DNA of 64,000 nucleotides from Brachyhypopomus gauderio (Eukaryota; Chordata; Actinopteri; Gymnotiformes; Hypopomidae), in assembly GCF_052324685.1 (NCBI RefSeq), contig NW_027506908.1:296001-360000 (forward strand). Direction: 5' to 3'. The position numbers and the translations under genes are program-made. Positions within the stretch are counted from its first letter, which is position 1, and every line of letters begins with the position of its first letter. Below, one piece after another: positions 22,301 to 31,150 of the stretch. A model generated the notes under the pieces. That model saw only the letters and a program-made list of their open reading frames with translations, was not told the DNA's origin and did no database searches.

Positions 22301-23487
22301 TTGATTTCACAGTTCTGGAGCCTACGACCGGGGGGGTGGAGAACGTCTTGGTGATTACTGATGTTTTTAGTAAGTACTCCATAGCAGTCCCCACCCGGGA
22401 TCAGCGGGCTCCAACCGTTGCCCAGGTCTTGATTACCGAGTGGTTTTATAGGTTCGGTATCCCTAGCCGGCTTCACTCCGACCAGGGGCGTTGTTTTGAG
22501 GGCATACTGATCCAGCAACTGTGCAGTATGTATGGGATTCAGAAGTCGCGGACCACCCCGTACCATCCAGCTGGGAATGGGCAATGCGAACGGTTTAACC
22601 GTACGTTGCACAATCTGCTGCGCACTCTGCCGGCCTCTCGTAAGCATGACTGGGTCACTTGCCTGCCACATGTACTCTTTTGTTACAACACCACCCCGCA
22701 TCAGTCCACAGGAGAATCGCCACACTTTTTGATGTTTGGGCAGGAACCGCAGTTGCCAGTGGATTTTCTGCTAGGGCGTGTTCGGCCGTCGGTGCCGGGG
22801 ACCGTGTGCGATTGGATACAGGAACACCAGACCCGGCTTCAAGTGGCGTTTGATGGTGCTAGGGAACGTCTGGCTGCAGCAGCGGAGTACCGTAAGGACA
22901 AACACGACGCACGAGTGCGGAGCCCGGCTTTAGCAGTAGGACAGCTGGTGTATGTACGCGATCATGGTGTGAGGGGTCGCAACAAAATCCAAGACCAGTG
23001 GAGCTCCGTGGTACATGTGGTGGTGCGGGTTCCTTCGGAGACGGGGGCCGTGTATGCCATCGCCCCTGTTGGTGACCCCACGAAAGTGAGGCATGTGCAT
23101 CACAGCATGCTGAAAGGGCTGGTGGGGCCCTATGCCCTGGACAACCCTCAGGGGTTGATTCAACCAGGTAAACCAACTTCTACGGACCAAGGGGAGTTGT
23201 CAAGCGAGGAAGATATCCTCCTGGGGGAGCCGGTAGGTGGGGTTGACCCATACATTCCAGCTGGGTCTCCCCTACCTTTAGGTCATGCCCCACGGGGTGA
23301 TGAAGGGTTGGGTCTGAGCATTCAGGATGCCCCTTCTAATAGTTCTGCGGTGGGTCCATCGCCCATTCAGCCGCTAGGTTGCAGTCCGGGTCGGGTGCAG
23401 GAACCGTCACGTCGTACTACCCGGGCCACTGCGGGGCAACATTCCAATCCTTATCGGTTGCCCCGGGGGGCAATTCCAGACGTTTAA
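19357..23487 (+). CDS. Gypsy Pol polyprotein, unit B
   Basis: The 1,376-residue protein has the same domain order as unit A. I find two residue differences. GAG to AAG at 21256 gives E to K in the RT/RNase H connection (EAWSKECEA). CGC to CAC at 23102 gives R to H in the region after the integrase core (HVHHSML). There is one silent change at 20031. All protease, YLDD, RNase H and DDE motifs remain, so this copy is also potentially active. Confidence 0.94.
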   Translation: MPAGLKSHSPEGAFLGSGTVPDPLTVTNVLLSNCPHLLVWMGGVQVPCLIDTGSMVSTLTESFFSAQFEPQGQERLQSCHWLQLRAANGLEIPYLGYLELDVELCGKSMRDCGVLVVRDPPGGMANKVPGVLGMNVISKCYQELFGQHGPTLFDLPSVSAAPQPVVRALQHCHQAEAQPMLRTSGAVKVGGRRPWRVPGGTMKLISATCPEYYSEHGTLFEPTDQGLPGGLLISPALVQVMRGSVQVPVVNVGCTDVVLYPRTRLGLLSTVSIVSLPRDVVEVHSVTANPSSPSPALSVEERIGAVDLSPLSAEEQAEVRALLVKYSSVFSAHEGDLGCTTLISHEIPLLDQTPVRQRYRRIAPSDYEAVKTHINQLLQARVIRESSSPFASPLVLVRKKDGSLRLCVDYRLLNARTRKDAFPLPRIEETLDMLAGSRWFSTMDLASGYNQVPVSEGDRAKTAFCTPFGLFEWNRMPFGLCNAPSTFQRLMQRMFGDQQCQSVLLYLDDIVIFSSTVAQHLQRLEMVLTRLQAEGLKAKLGKCAFFKPEVCYLGHVISQQGVSTEPGKVEAVSKWRRPTNVSELRSFLGFASYYRRFVEGFAKWAAPLHRLVAALSGSRSRRAVGQPFQEAWSKECEASFEGLKNKLVTAPVLAYADFSRPFILEVDASYSGLGAVLSQEVEGKVRPVAYASRTLRPTERNMSNYSSMKLEFLALKWAITEKFREYLMGQKCLVYTDNNPLSHLTSAKLGAVEHRWAAQLASFDFELRYRSGRSNRNADALSRQYQPEGEGVGDLALSIAVPRALQQVAASEDRITASQLVVSVLPSHSSPDLCALQASDPIIQSVLVFWKEGRRPTREERGTLSPLSLLLLRQWDRLIEHKGVLYRRVWHPSGREECRQLILPAELRAEVLKELHQQHGHQGANRTLELVRQRCYWPRMSAEVRQWCEECPRCQVAKETAPPAATYMGHLLASRPNETVAIDFTVLEPTTGGVENVLVITDVFSKYSIAVPTRDQRAPTVAQVLITEWFYRFGIPSRLHSDQGRCFEGILIQQLCSMYGIQKSRTTPYHPAGNGQCERFNRTLHNLLRTLPASRKHDWVTCLPHVLFCYNTTPHQSTGESPHFLMFGQEPQLPVDFLLGRVRPSVPGTVCDWIQEHQTRLQVAFDGARERLAAAAEYRKDKHDARVRSPALAVGQLVYVRDHGVRGRNKIQDQWSSVVHVVVRVPSETGAVYAIAPVGDPTKVRHVHHSMLKGLVGPYALDNPQGLIQPGKPTSTDQGELSSEEDILLGEPVGGVDPYIPAGSPLPLGHAPRGDEGLGLSIQDAPSNSSAVGPSPIQPLGCSPGRVQEPSRRTTRATAGQHSNPYRLPRGAIPDV

Positions 23488-23560
23488 GGCAACTCATTTG
23501 GGACGTGGTGGTATACATGTTGTATCGTCGGGGCGACGATAAAAGATGTGGGGGGTAGAT

Positions 23561-25213
23561 TGTAGTGGTGCCTCGGCATCACTACGGGTGCTGCAGCCAT
23601 GCCGCGTCATGGGTTGCGTCATCACGCTGCTCGGGCATCTTACGTAGGGCTGGGCTTTAAATTCAGGGCGCCGACACTGTCAGATGCACGTTCTGGCTGC
23701 CCTACGCCGTTCTGTCCGGTCATCGGCATTAGTTTGCTGTGTGTTATCTGTGGGCAATTTCTGCTGAGGCTGTGTTGGGCTCGGTTAAACTACACTCTTT
23801 TGGAGGTATGTAAATTGCTTTCTCCGGGCATTGAAGGCTAGGTTAGTTATCACTTGCTAACGCTAGCGTTATGTGTGTTCAGGTGATTCACTCAGTGGCC
23901 GGCTTTCTGCCGTGGCTTTGAGAAGTTCTTGTGTCCTGCGCTACGCGCTGGTAACCCATTACAGCGGGTTATCTCATTCGTGGGCTCCTCGTGGTTTGGT
24001 AGGTGATCACTTGGTCACGTATTCGCTAAATGCTACCGTTTATAGCGTCGAGGCTAACGTTTCGTCCTCCCTTGTAGGCTCCATATTTGTGCCTGTTAAC
24101 CCCGAGACTACCACTCGGGTTGGGCGTCTAGTCACACTGGATCGGGGTAAGTAGCGTTTTAATATCGCCGCACCAGGCGTAGTAATTATGGAGGGGTTGG
24201 CTAATCTGGTCGCTTGGTTTGTTATAGGTTACCGGGTGGTTCCAGCTTCTCTCTCTCTCTCCCTCTACCGGACCTACCATCAGCCGCGCGGTGCTGGGCT
24301 TCGCTCCGGCTGTTGTTCTGCTGCTAGTTTTATGTGTTTATTATAGTGCACTCGCACATGGTGTTGACCCCGCCAACGGCGGTATTACGGTGAGCGGGGC
24401 CGAGTGTCGGTCCCTGCGTACGACAGCGTGTGCGTGCGTGTGTGTGTGTGCGTGGGTGTGTGTGCGCGCGTGTGTGGGTGTGTGTGCGCGCGTGTGTGGG
24501 TGTGTGTGTGCGCGCGTGTGTGTGGGTGTGTGTGTGCGCGCGTGTGTGTGGGTGTGTGTGTGCGCGCGTGTGTGGGTGTAAGTGGGTATCCAGTTCTTGT
24601 GTTTATTGCTGTGGTTGGGTTAATTTATCGCTGTGTGGATTTGCTTTGTTTCTTTGGTTTTAATTTCGTTGGGCCTTGGGTTCCTCCTGGGGGGTGGTTG
24701 GGCCGTTTGTGGTGCCCTTGTTGGGGGGTGATATCTGCGGTGCCGCTGGGGTGTACTATCTGTATCACGTGCGTAAACTCTTGTGTGTGATCACTGGGTT
24801 TTGGGGGATTATCGTGCTGCTGCTTGGTGTGCTCAGTCATTCTCTGGGGAGGGCAGGCATAAGGCCCATAATATTTCTTTTGTTCTTTATTTGAGTTATT
24901 TGCCATTTTGGAGTTGTGTGATTTGGAGCTGAGTATACCCAATGTGTGAGTGAGTCGGTGTGTGTTTGGGAGTGCGGGTTTTAAATAGATTTATAAATTG
25001 TAAATAGATTTATAAATGGACCTTGTTATTAATAAACATTTCTATTCTGACCCTGTCTCTGTGTATTGCAAGAACCTGAAGTGTGCGGGAACCTGGGTAA
25101 TTTGGGACTAATTTTGGGAGGTCGGAGGATCAAAATTTACTGTCCCCCGGGAGCTTATACCCCCGGGGGTGGCGTAGTCGGAGTTACTTTTTGGTTTTGG
25201 CCATACCACTACA
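23561..25213 (+). repeat. LTR 3 of gypsy array (3' LTR)
   Basis: This 1,653-bp LTR ends ACCACTACA at 25213 and is followed by the TCTT target duplication at 25214-25217. Apart from the two bases it shares with LTR 2 and the minisatellite length, it matches LTR 1 and lacks the private changes of LTR 2. Confidence 0.95.
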
Positions 25214-26201
25214 TCTTAATAAAGAGACTTAGCCGGTGCTGACATGTTTCCAGTGGCCTTATATATATGAATAGTCTGTTTTAAAAACTACAAAAAGTGT
25301 GAATACAAAAGTGTGTTGGTCATGGGACTAATGTTTCAATCCAAATAAGCGCCTGGGGTTTATGGAATGAAAGTAATCATAAAATGAAGGTTAATTCAAG
25401 GTGGGTTCTTAAAACGCCTGATGAAATTAGTAATTTAATACGATAAATCGTTTCAAACTATAACTATAGGTGAAATAAAATGGAAAGAAAGCAAAAGTCC
25501 ACTTTGTGCTTGAAACATAGGCTTCTTTGAGAGGTTTATCCGTTGGTGCGGTGTCACGGCATAATCGCAATGCGCATGCGCACGTTTCGAATATTTTATC
25601 TTTGTATATTATGAATTTTTGACCTTTGACCTTGCCCGTTCTTGGCGTAATGGGTAGCGCACTGGTCAGTCACGCAGAACGACGAGAGTTCAAATCCGCC
25701 ACCGGGTGTGTGACCCCATAACTTCAATAATGATATTGAGCGTGGAGGCCCTGGATCAGGGAGCCGAGAGGAAACGCGCTGCGCTAGGTTTCTTAATGAC
25801 AGTGATGAGAATGACGGGCTCAGTTACAGGAGGATCACAAGGGCCAATAGATCAATACCCAGTGCCCACCTCACCGGTGCCTGATAGCCAACAGGGCACA
25901 TTTTTAGTTGCCACTACCGGTTTTTTTTTTTTTTTTGTTCAATCTGAAAAATCGAACTATGCATTATTTATAATATATACGTAAAATATCCAATGAATAT
26001 CAAGTTCATTTCAGCACCTTGGACAGTTAAATGACTTCATGACTTTATTTAATTGACTTCCTTCGTGTATATCAAAATCACCTTTCCACTATACAAAAGC
26101 TGTTCAGTCCATCTCATGACATTATGTCAATGCACAGAATTTGAAATGTGCCGGATATCCTGACGTCGTAATCGCAATGCGCATGCGCATATGTCGTGTA
26201 T
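25214..26201. other. Flank with two NRF1-like palindromes and a tRNA-like segment
   Basis: I see no protein gene. TGCGCATGCGCA, a perfect NRF1-type site, occurs at about 25573-25584 and 26180-26191. Each lies in a related block of about 50 bp (AATCGCAATGCGCATGCGCA, then CTTTGTATAT). A poly-T run is at 25921-25936. About 25985-26110 is the dispersed repeat also seen at 8635-8760. Confidence 0.6.
25637..25712 (+). repeat. tRNA-like segment (SINE head or tRNA relic)
   Basis: TGGCGTAATGGGTAGCGC resembles a Pol III box A, and GAGAGTTCAAATCCGCC resembles a box B at tRNA spacing. I could not fold a clean cloverleaf, so a tRNA-derived SINE head or relic is likelier than a working tRNA gene. Confidence 0.45.
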
Positions 26202-26209
26202 TTTAACTT

Positions 26210-26216
<7 letters not shown>

Positions 26217-26257
<41 letters not shown>

Positions 26258-27238
26258 GATGGGGCCATGTTCTCTTTAATATCCATTTCCATGATAGACA
26301 CAGCACAGCTCAGTAAACAAGGCATAAAGAGACAAAGGAGCATAGCGTGCTCACACAATCACTATAACTCGGCCCAGACAGGAGAACAGCAGCAGACGTC
26401 TAGCAGGTCTGAAATGCACAAGGAATGCACAGCACTGACTGCACGAACCTGTGGGCTTAAAAATGGAGTGTGTGTAATGAGGAATTTCTTTTAGCAATTT
26501 GCTGTTAACAACAGGAATAAATAAATAAATAAATGATTATTCAGGAAATAATATTTTTAATGTTTTAAAAATGAAAAACACAATGTGACATAAAATCACA
26601 ATAAGGAAATAATATACATGAAATAACTCATGTAAAAAGATAATGTGTGAAAACATCACTGTGCAAGATGTTAAGACAAAACTTTTTGCTTTGAAGTTTT
26701 TTTTTTTTTTTTTTTTCCTTTATTTACAATAATCGCTTACAAACAAAATCAAGGCACAAATGGTAATACAAGGAATCAGTTAAATAAGTTGAGTAGCATA
26801 TGAACAAAAAAAATAAATAAATAATACATAAATAAATAAATAAATAAATAAAATAATAAAACACATAATAAAACATGTATATTATATAGAGGTTTACATC
26901 AGACCAAAGTTTTTCATCAAAAAAATAAGTTTTTGAGCAGAATTACTTTTAACTAAAATTAGAGACTCCAAGAAACAATTAAGAAAATTTTTCAAATAAC
27001 CTAAATTAGGATTCGTTTTGAAAAATCTACATTTATGAATAAAAAACTTTCCCATTAATATTAAATTATTTATTACAAATTCTGCACTGGAATTCTGCAG
27101 ATAAATACCAAATTTAATTATTGTCAGATTCAAAGTCGGCAAATCGATTCCTTGACCTTGGAGCCAATCCCAAATACTACACCAAAAGTCTTGTATGACA
27201 TGACACTGAAAGAAAAGATGATCTAAATCCTCCTCTTC
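26217..27238 (-). mobile_element. 5'-truncated L1 insertion with 3'-transduced segment
   Basis: A 15-bp target duplication (TTTAACTTTGTATAT) lies at 26202-26216 and 27239-27253. Read on the minus strand, the order is: L1 ORF2 tail and 3' UTR (27238-26717) with AATAAA at 26724-26719, a poly-A of 20 (26716-26697), about 440 bp of non-L1 sequence with ATTAAA at 26280-26275, and a second poly-A (26257-26241) followed by AT repeats. Two poly-A tracts inside one target duplication are the signature of L1 transcription through its own signal to a downstream one. Confidence 0.8.
26894..27238 (-). pseudogene. L1 ORF2 C-terminal fragment
   Basis: About 115 codons remain, ending at a stop at 26894. They contain the C-terminal Cys/His region of fish L1 ORF2 (DLDHLFFQCHVIQDFW) and a lysine-rich helix (ILMGKFFIHKCRFFKTNPNL). 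Endonuclease and reverse transcriptase are absent through 5' truncation at insertion, so the fragment is not functional. Confidence 0.8.
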
Positions 27239-27340
27239 TTTAACTTTGTATATTATGAATTCGCTCTGTGCACGTGACGCTTCCGCATGCCCATATACCG
27301 GCAGTATCATTTCCGGCTCGACTACAGAGACACGTCAACA

Positions 27341-27493
27341 ATGACGTTTTACACGCGCTGTTTGCAGGACCTCCCTCGGGTGACGGTCAACGATGTTCAT
27401 CGGATCGTCAAGACACACATGCCGCGGCTTCTTCGAGCGAGAAAGAGAAAGATTTCAAGATGTACATATCTAGTTATATTGACAACTACGAAG
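27341..27493 (+). pseudogene. ISL2EU YqaJ-type protein, N-terminal exon, copy 1
   Basis: The ATG at 27341 opens LQDLPRVTVNDVHRIVKTH, resembling the N terminus of the YqaJ-nuclease protein of ISL2EU elements. The expected continuation (DFKMYISSYIDNYE) lies in another frame just downstream, so an indel is likely. A GTGAGT donor follows 27493. The sequence is unchanged in copy 2 (48066-48218). Confidence 0.5.
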
Positions 27494-27550
27494 GTGAGTG
27501 TTCCGTGTTAGCGCTAGCACACAGCTAAGCGTAAATTAGTTAGCGTTAGC

Positions 27551-27686
<136 letters not shown>

Positions 27687-27795
27687 AGCTAGCTGGTCGT
27701 GTCTGAACACTAAACTTCGTAAGAGCTTAAACTCAAGATCAACACAAACCCGGCGGATCCCTGTGTTTAGCCCGGCCATGACTGGGTTAAACAGC

Positions 27796-27899
27796 GGAAT
27801 CTGTGTTTGTAAACAAAGCGCAACTCGACGGTGTTCGCCGACGCGTGTTTGTTTACAAAACAACGAATATTGTGCTTTGTTTACAAACACGGAATCCGC
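27796..27899. repeat. Inverted repeat in intron
   Basis: CTGTGTTTGTAAACAAAGCG near 27800 faces CTTTGTTTACAAACACGG near 27880. A further TTTGTTTACAAAACA lies between. The same structure is in copy 2 near 48446-48548. It could form a hairpin; its role is unknown. Confidence 0.7.
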
Positions 27900-28508
27900 G
27901 CCGGAGACTGCTGTTTAACCTGTCTCAGGACTGAGTTATCTCACTTCACTATTAAACACATACTGTGATTAAGTCTATTCTTTTATTTGCATTTTAGTGT
28001 TGAACAAAGATCAGGTAGACAGGAGAGATGTGTGTGAGGGCGACCTGTTTTAGGTCGATGAAGAAGTCGGAGAAGCCACACAGCTCGAGTGTAGGGTGAC
28101 AGTGCTTTAGAAGATAGATGCTATGAATGTTGTTTTTAGATTTATGTTTATGGGGATTAAAAACATTTTGTTGGTGAAAAGTAAGTAGTGGAGTAATGTT
28201 TTGAGTAATGTTACCTGGCAATGTGAGTATGACTTAATGTCAGGAAAAGTGAATGTTAAAGGCAAAACCCCCAGAAACTGTATTTGTTCAGATGTTTCCT
28301 GATTTACTTTATTGTAAATACTATTGAAGCTGGTAAATTGTTTATGTCAAATGAGGGCCACATTAGGCAACACTGTAGACTATTAGTGACAGTGTATTCT
28401 AATTATATAGCCTTTCCTGGCTGATTTTATTTTGTAAATAGTTTTTTTTAATTAAATTGCACTTGATACTGTTTCTCATTGTATTTGCTACATTTTGTAT
28501 TTTTGCAG

Positions 28509-28681
28509 ATTTCATTAGATGATTCGAGACCTGCTCATATGTTGCTGGGACAACTTTGTGCAATCATGTGGTGGCATTGCTTTATCAAACTGCACATTAT
28601 TCACAACTAAGAGTTCCTGCTGTTCCTCCTGTCCTGAGCTGCACAGAGAGTGAGCAGCAATGGCACAAGCCAAGAACTTTG
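28509..28681 (+). pseudogene. ISL2EU YqaJ-type protein, SWIM-like zinc-finger exon, copy 1
   Basis: A TTTTTGCAG acceptor precedes 28509 and a GTAAGT donor follows 28681. The frame reads TCSYVAGTTLCNHVVALLYQ, a SWIM-like C-x-S...C-x-H finger, then CTESEQQWHKPR, typical of the region before the YqaJ nuclease in these transposon proteins. An in-frame TGA near the exon start suggests decay or a different splice site. Confidence 0.7.
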
Positions 28682-28769
28682 GTAAGTAATAATATTCTAA
28701 ACTTTGTACATTTGTGTAAAAATGTAGGGTGCTATGAAAAATGTCAATAAACACAGAATACAGTCATAT

Positions 28770-29243
28770 TGTCACGTAGGGCTACGCCTCCTCTCGTAGC
28801 TGTCACTCTGGGTTCCCTCATGTCTGTATTCCCTGCCTGTTTATCCCGCCCTGCTCGTTGTCTCTGTGATTTCCCATTGTTTGCCACGCCCCTGTTATCA
28901 TTGTTCGCACCTGGTCCTTGTCTAGTCCTGTGTATAAAAGTCCCTGTGTCTCCCATGTCCGTATTGGTCTTTTTGTTCAAACCTGTGCCTAGTCATTCCA
29001 GCTGTTCGTAAGTTTGCGCCTTTGTGTTATCCGTCTCCCATGTGTTTTGCCTTTTGTTCCTTAGTCTGTCTTGTTGTTTTCTGTACCCGTTGTCATGCCT
29101 GTGTATATTTCATGTATGGACTGCCTTCCCGATCTGACCTGCGCCCGTTATTTCGACTCTGTCAATGGAATTTCCTTTAATAAATCTCGCTCTCCTCAGC
29201 GTTTGTGTCCGCCTCCCTGTTCTGCCCAGCGCAGGTCGTTACA
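28770..29243 (+). mobile_element. Solo LTR, 474 bp
   Basis: It begins TGTCACGTAGGGCTACG and ends CGTTACA. A 5-bp target duplication CATAT lies at 28765-28769 and 29244-29248. TATAAAAG near 28932 and AATAAA near 29179 give promoter and polyadenylation signals on the plus strand. It lies in an intron of the YqaJ-type gene. A related LTR, interrupted by other elements, spans 39340-42513. Confidence 0.9.
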
Positions 29244-29725
29244 CATATACTACTTATTTTAAATTACAAAGACATCATTTCAGATATTAAGACTGCAAAA
29301 TGTAATTGATTTAAAAAATAAAAAGCACATATACCACTGCGCTGCTGACAGTGATCCACCACCCATATAATATCTGCTCAGGGGTGGTCTGGGCCATAAA
29401 TGAGTGGAGTGAAGACAATCAATCTATGCAGAGAAATTGAATGATCTTTAGTTGTTGAACTACTAAGCTGGCCTGAAAAGAATTGTGCCAACTAAAGTGG
29501 CCAATAATTATACCTACTCACCATAACGGAAGTACTGTTTTGCATAAACAAACTTTAGTATGCATCATTACAGTAACATACAAATGAATATAAAATACCA
29601 CAGTATAGATTGAGTTATTCAACCATGCACATTAGCAGTATGAGTATAAATAGTGATCTCTGTAGATATATCTCTGATCATTAGGATCCTCTGCTCTGTA
29701 AGTTATGTTGACTGCTCTTACCTAG

Positions 29726-29877
29726 AAGCAAAGCACGGCACACTGCAGCTGAAGCGTCATCATAACTACTACTGACAGATCCAGGGGCAGATGCTCATCA
29801 CAGGAATGGACTGGTGTGACTTTGTTGTTTTTGCTGAGGAGGACATGTTGGTGCAGCGCATATTGAAAGATGCACAG
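29726..29877 (+). pseudogene. ISL2EU YqaJ nuclease catalytic exon with internal stop, copy 1
   Basis: CTTACCTAG precedes the exon and GTAATT follows it. The frame reads LQLKRHHNYY, stop, QIQGQMLITGMDWCDFVVF. This matches the YqaJ/lambda-exonuclease core (K-x-x-x-YY-Q-QGQM, then W-CDF). The TGA at 29773-29775 lies between the tyrosine pair and the glutamine, so a full nuclease cannot be made. Copy 2 has the same TGA (50431-50433). Confidence 0.75.
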
Positions 29878-30522
29878 GTAATTAACACCATTAAACAAAA
29901 GGTGGACCATTTCTTTTTTCACATATACATGCCCAGATGTCTATAAACTCAGTTTGTATGTTTGTATATATTGTTGTATTTGTTTAAAATGTTCTTATAA
30001 CCCTGATAATGATCTGTAGAATAGAAAAACATTTGAATGTCATTGGCACAGTTCTGATATTTTAAAAAACAACTCAATAGACAAATCACAAGCACTTTGT
30101 TTCAAAATAAAATTTTTTATTTTCCTTCACTTTGTCATTGTTTTACATTTCGTCAAGCTTAAGTACAAACAAGTGAAACATTTATATTAAATATTAAACA
30201 TTAAAAGTGAAGCCCATTAGATGTGTACATGAAAAGTAAACACATGGATAACATGCATATGCACCCTTAAATATTTATCACAGATTTGCAGCATTGGTCC
30301 TGGGGGCTATTCCACGAAGCGAGCTTATGAAAGCGGCGCTTATTAGAGTGAGCCTCGCTTGAGTTAGCCAAACAGTTCACTTCCGTCTAGTTCCGTTCCA
30401 CTAACGAAATCCAGACTCAACCTGTTCCCGCTAATTCAAGCCCGGCTTTTGTAATCGGCGATCATGCGCGTGCACACAGTATTTACACAGCCTCACTAAT
30501 CGATATTCGAAAAGGCAAGAAA

Positions 30523-30996
30523 ATGTCGAAAGAGCTGAAAGAACGAGCAGCTTTTTTTTCTTCTGCTGAACAGGAGCTACTCATACGTCTTTATGAGGAA
30601 TATAAAGACGTTATTATGAAGAAAGGCAACACGTCCTGTATTAATAAAGCCAGAGAAGCTGCCTGGCACAATATTGCAGACAGATTAAATGCGTGAGCAT
30701 ATAATTTAACCCATTCATTGGCATTTAAAAAGTGTTATAGTAAATTAATAATGTTAATAATTTCCTGATGTAGAAGTAACATGAGCGGGGTTAGGAGAAC
30801 ATGGCAACTGTATAAAATATTTTAGCAACCAGAAAGAAAACTGCTACTGCTGCTGGTGGGCCTCCTGTAGCAGCCCTCACTCCTGCAGAAGACCTTGCTT
30901 TAGAGCAAAACAGCGGACGCCCCATCATTGTGGGAATCGAAGGAGGAACATCATCTGATCCTGTCTGTCCTCATGATACACAGCCTTATGTTAAAG
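30523..30996 (+). pseudogene. Harbinger Myb/SANT-like protein, copy 1
   Basis: Exon 1 (30523-30692, then GTGAGC) encodes a Myb/SANT-like DNA-binding domain (SSAEQELLIRLYEEYKDVIM, then AREAAWHNIADRLN). Exon 2 starts near 30775 (SGVRRTWQ). It has lost the stretch that normally follows and hits a TAG near 30827. It resumes as TPAEDLALEQNSGRP and ends at 30996 before GTAGGT. In active elements this protein helps carry the transposase to the nucleus and to DNA. Confidence 0.75.
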
Positions 30997-31150
30997 GTAG
31001 GTTCAGTTGTTTCTCAGATTTTACATTTTTGTTCTTTGTTTCTTCTGTCCACAGGCTCAGCAAGACAATTAATACATTTCTCTTTCCAAAAAAAACGCCT
31101 CTTGTTTTATGTTAATAGTGTTAATGAACAAATGCAAACAAAATATTCCC

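Larger units (their letters stand above)
9141..25213 (+). mobile_element. Tandem Ty3/gypsy array: LTR-gag-pol-LTR-gag-pol-LTR
   Basis: Three LTRs (9141-10807, 16359-18009, 23561-25213) alternate with two internal regions of 5,551 bp each (10808-16358 and 18010-23560). Both internal regions have complete gag and pol frames. By eye I find only three base differences between them, two of which change a residue. Outer flanks share TCTT, so this looks like one insertion later expanded by LTR-LTR recombination, or an inserted dimer. The order protease-RT-RNase H-integrase is that of Ty3/gypsy (Metaviridae). There is no env and I see no chromodomain. Confidence 0.95.
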
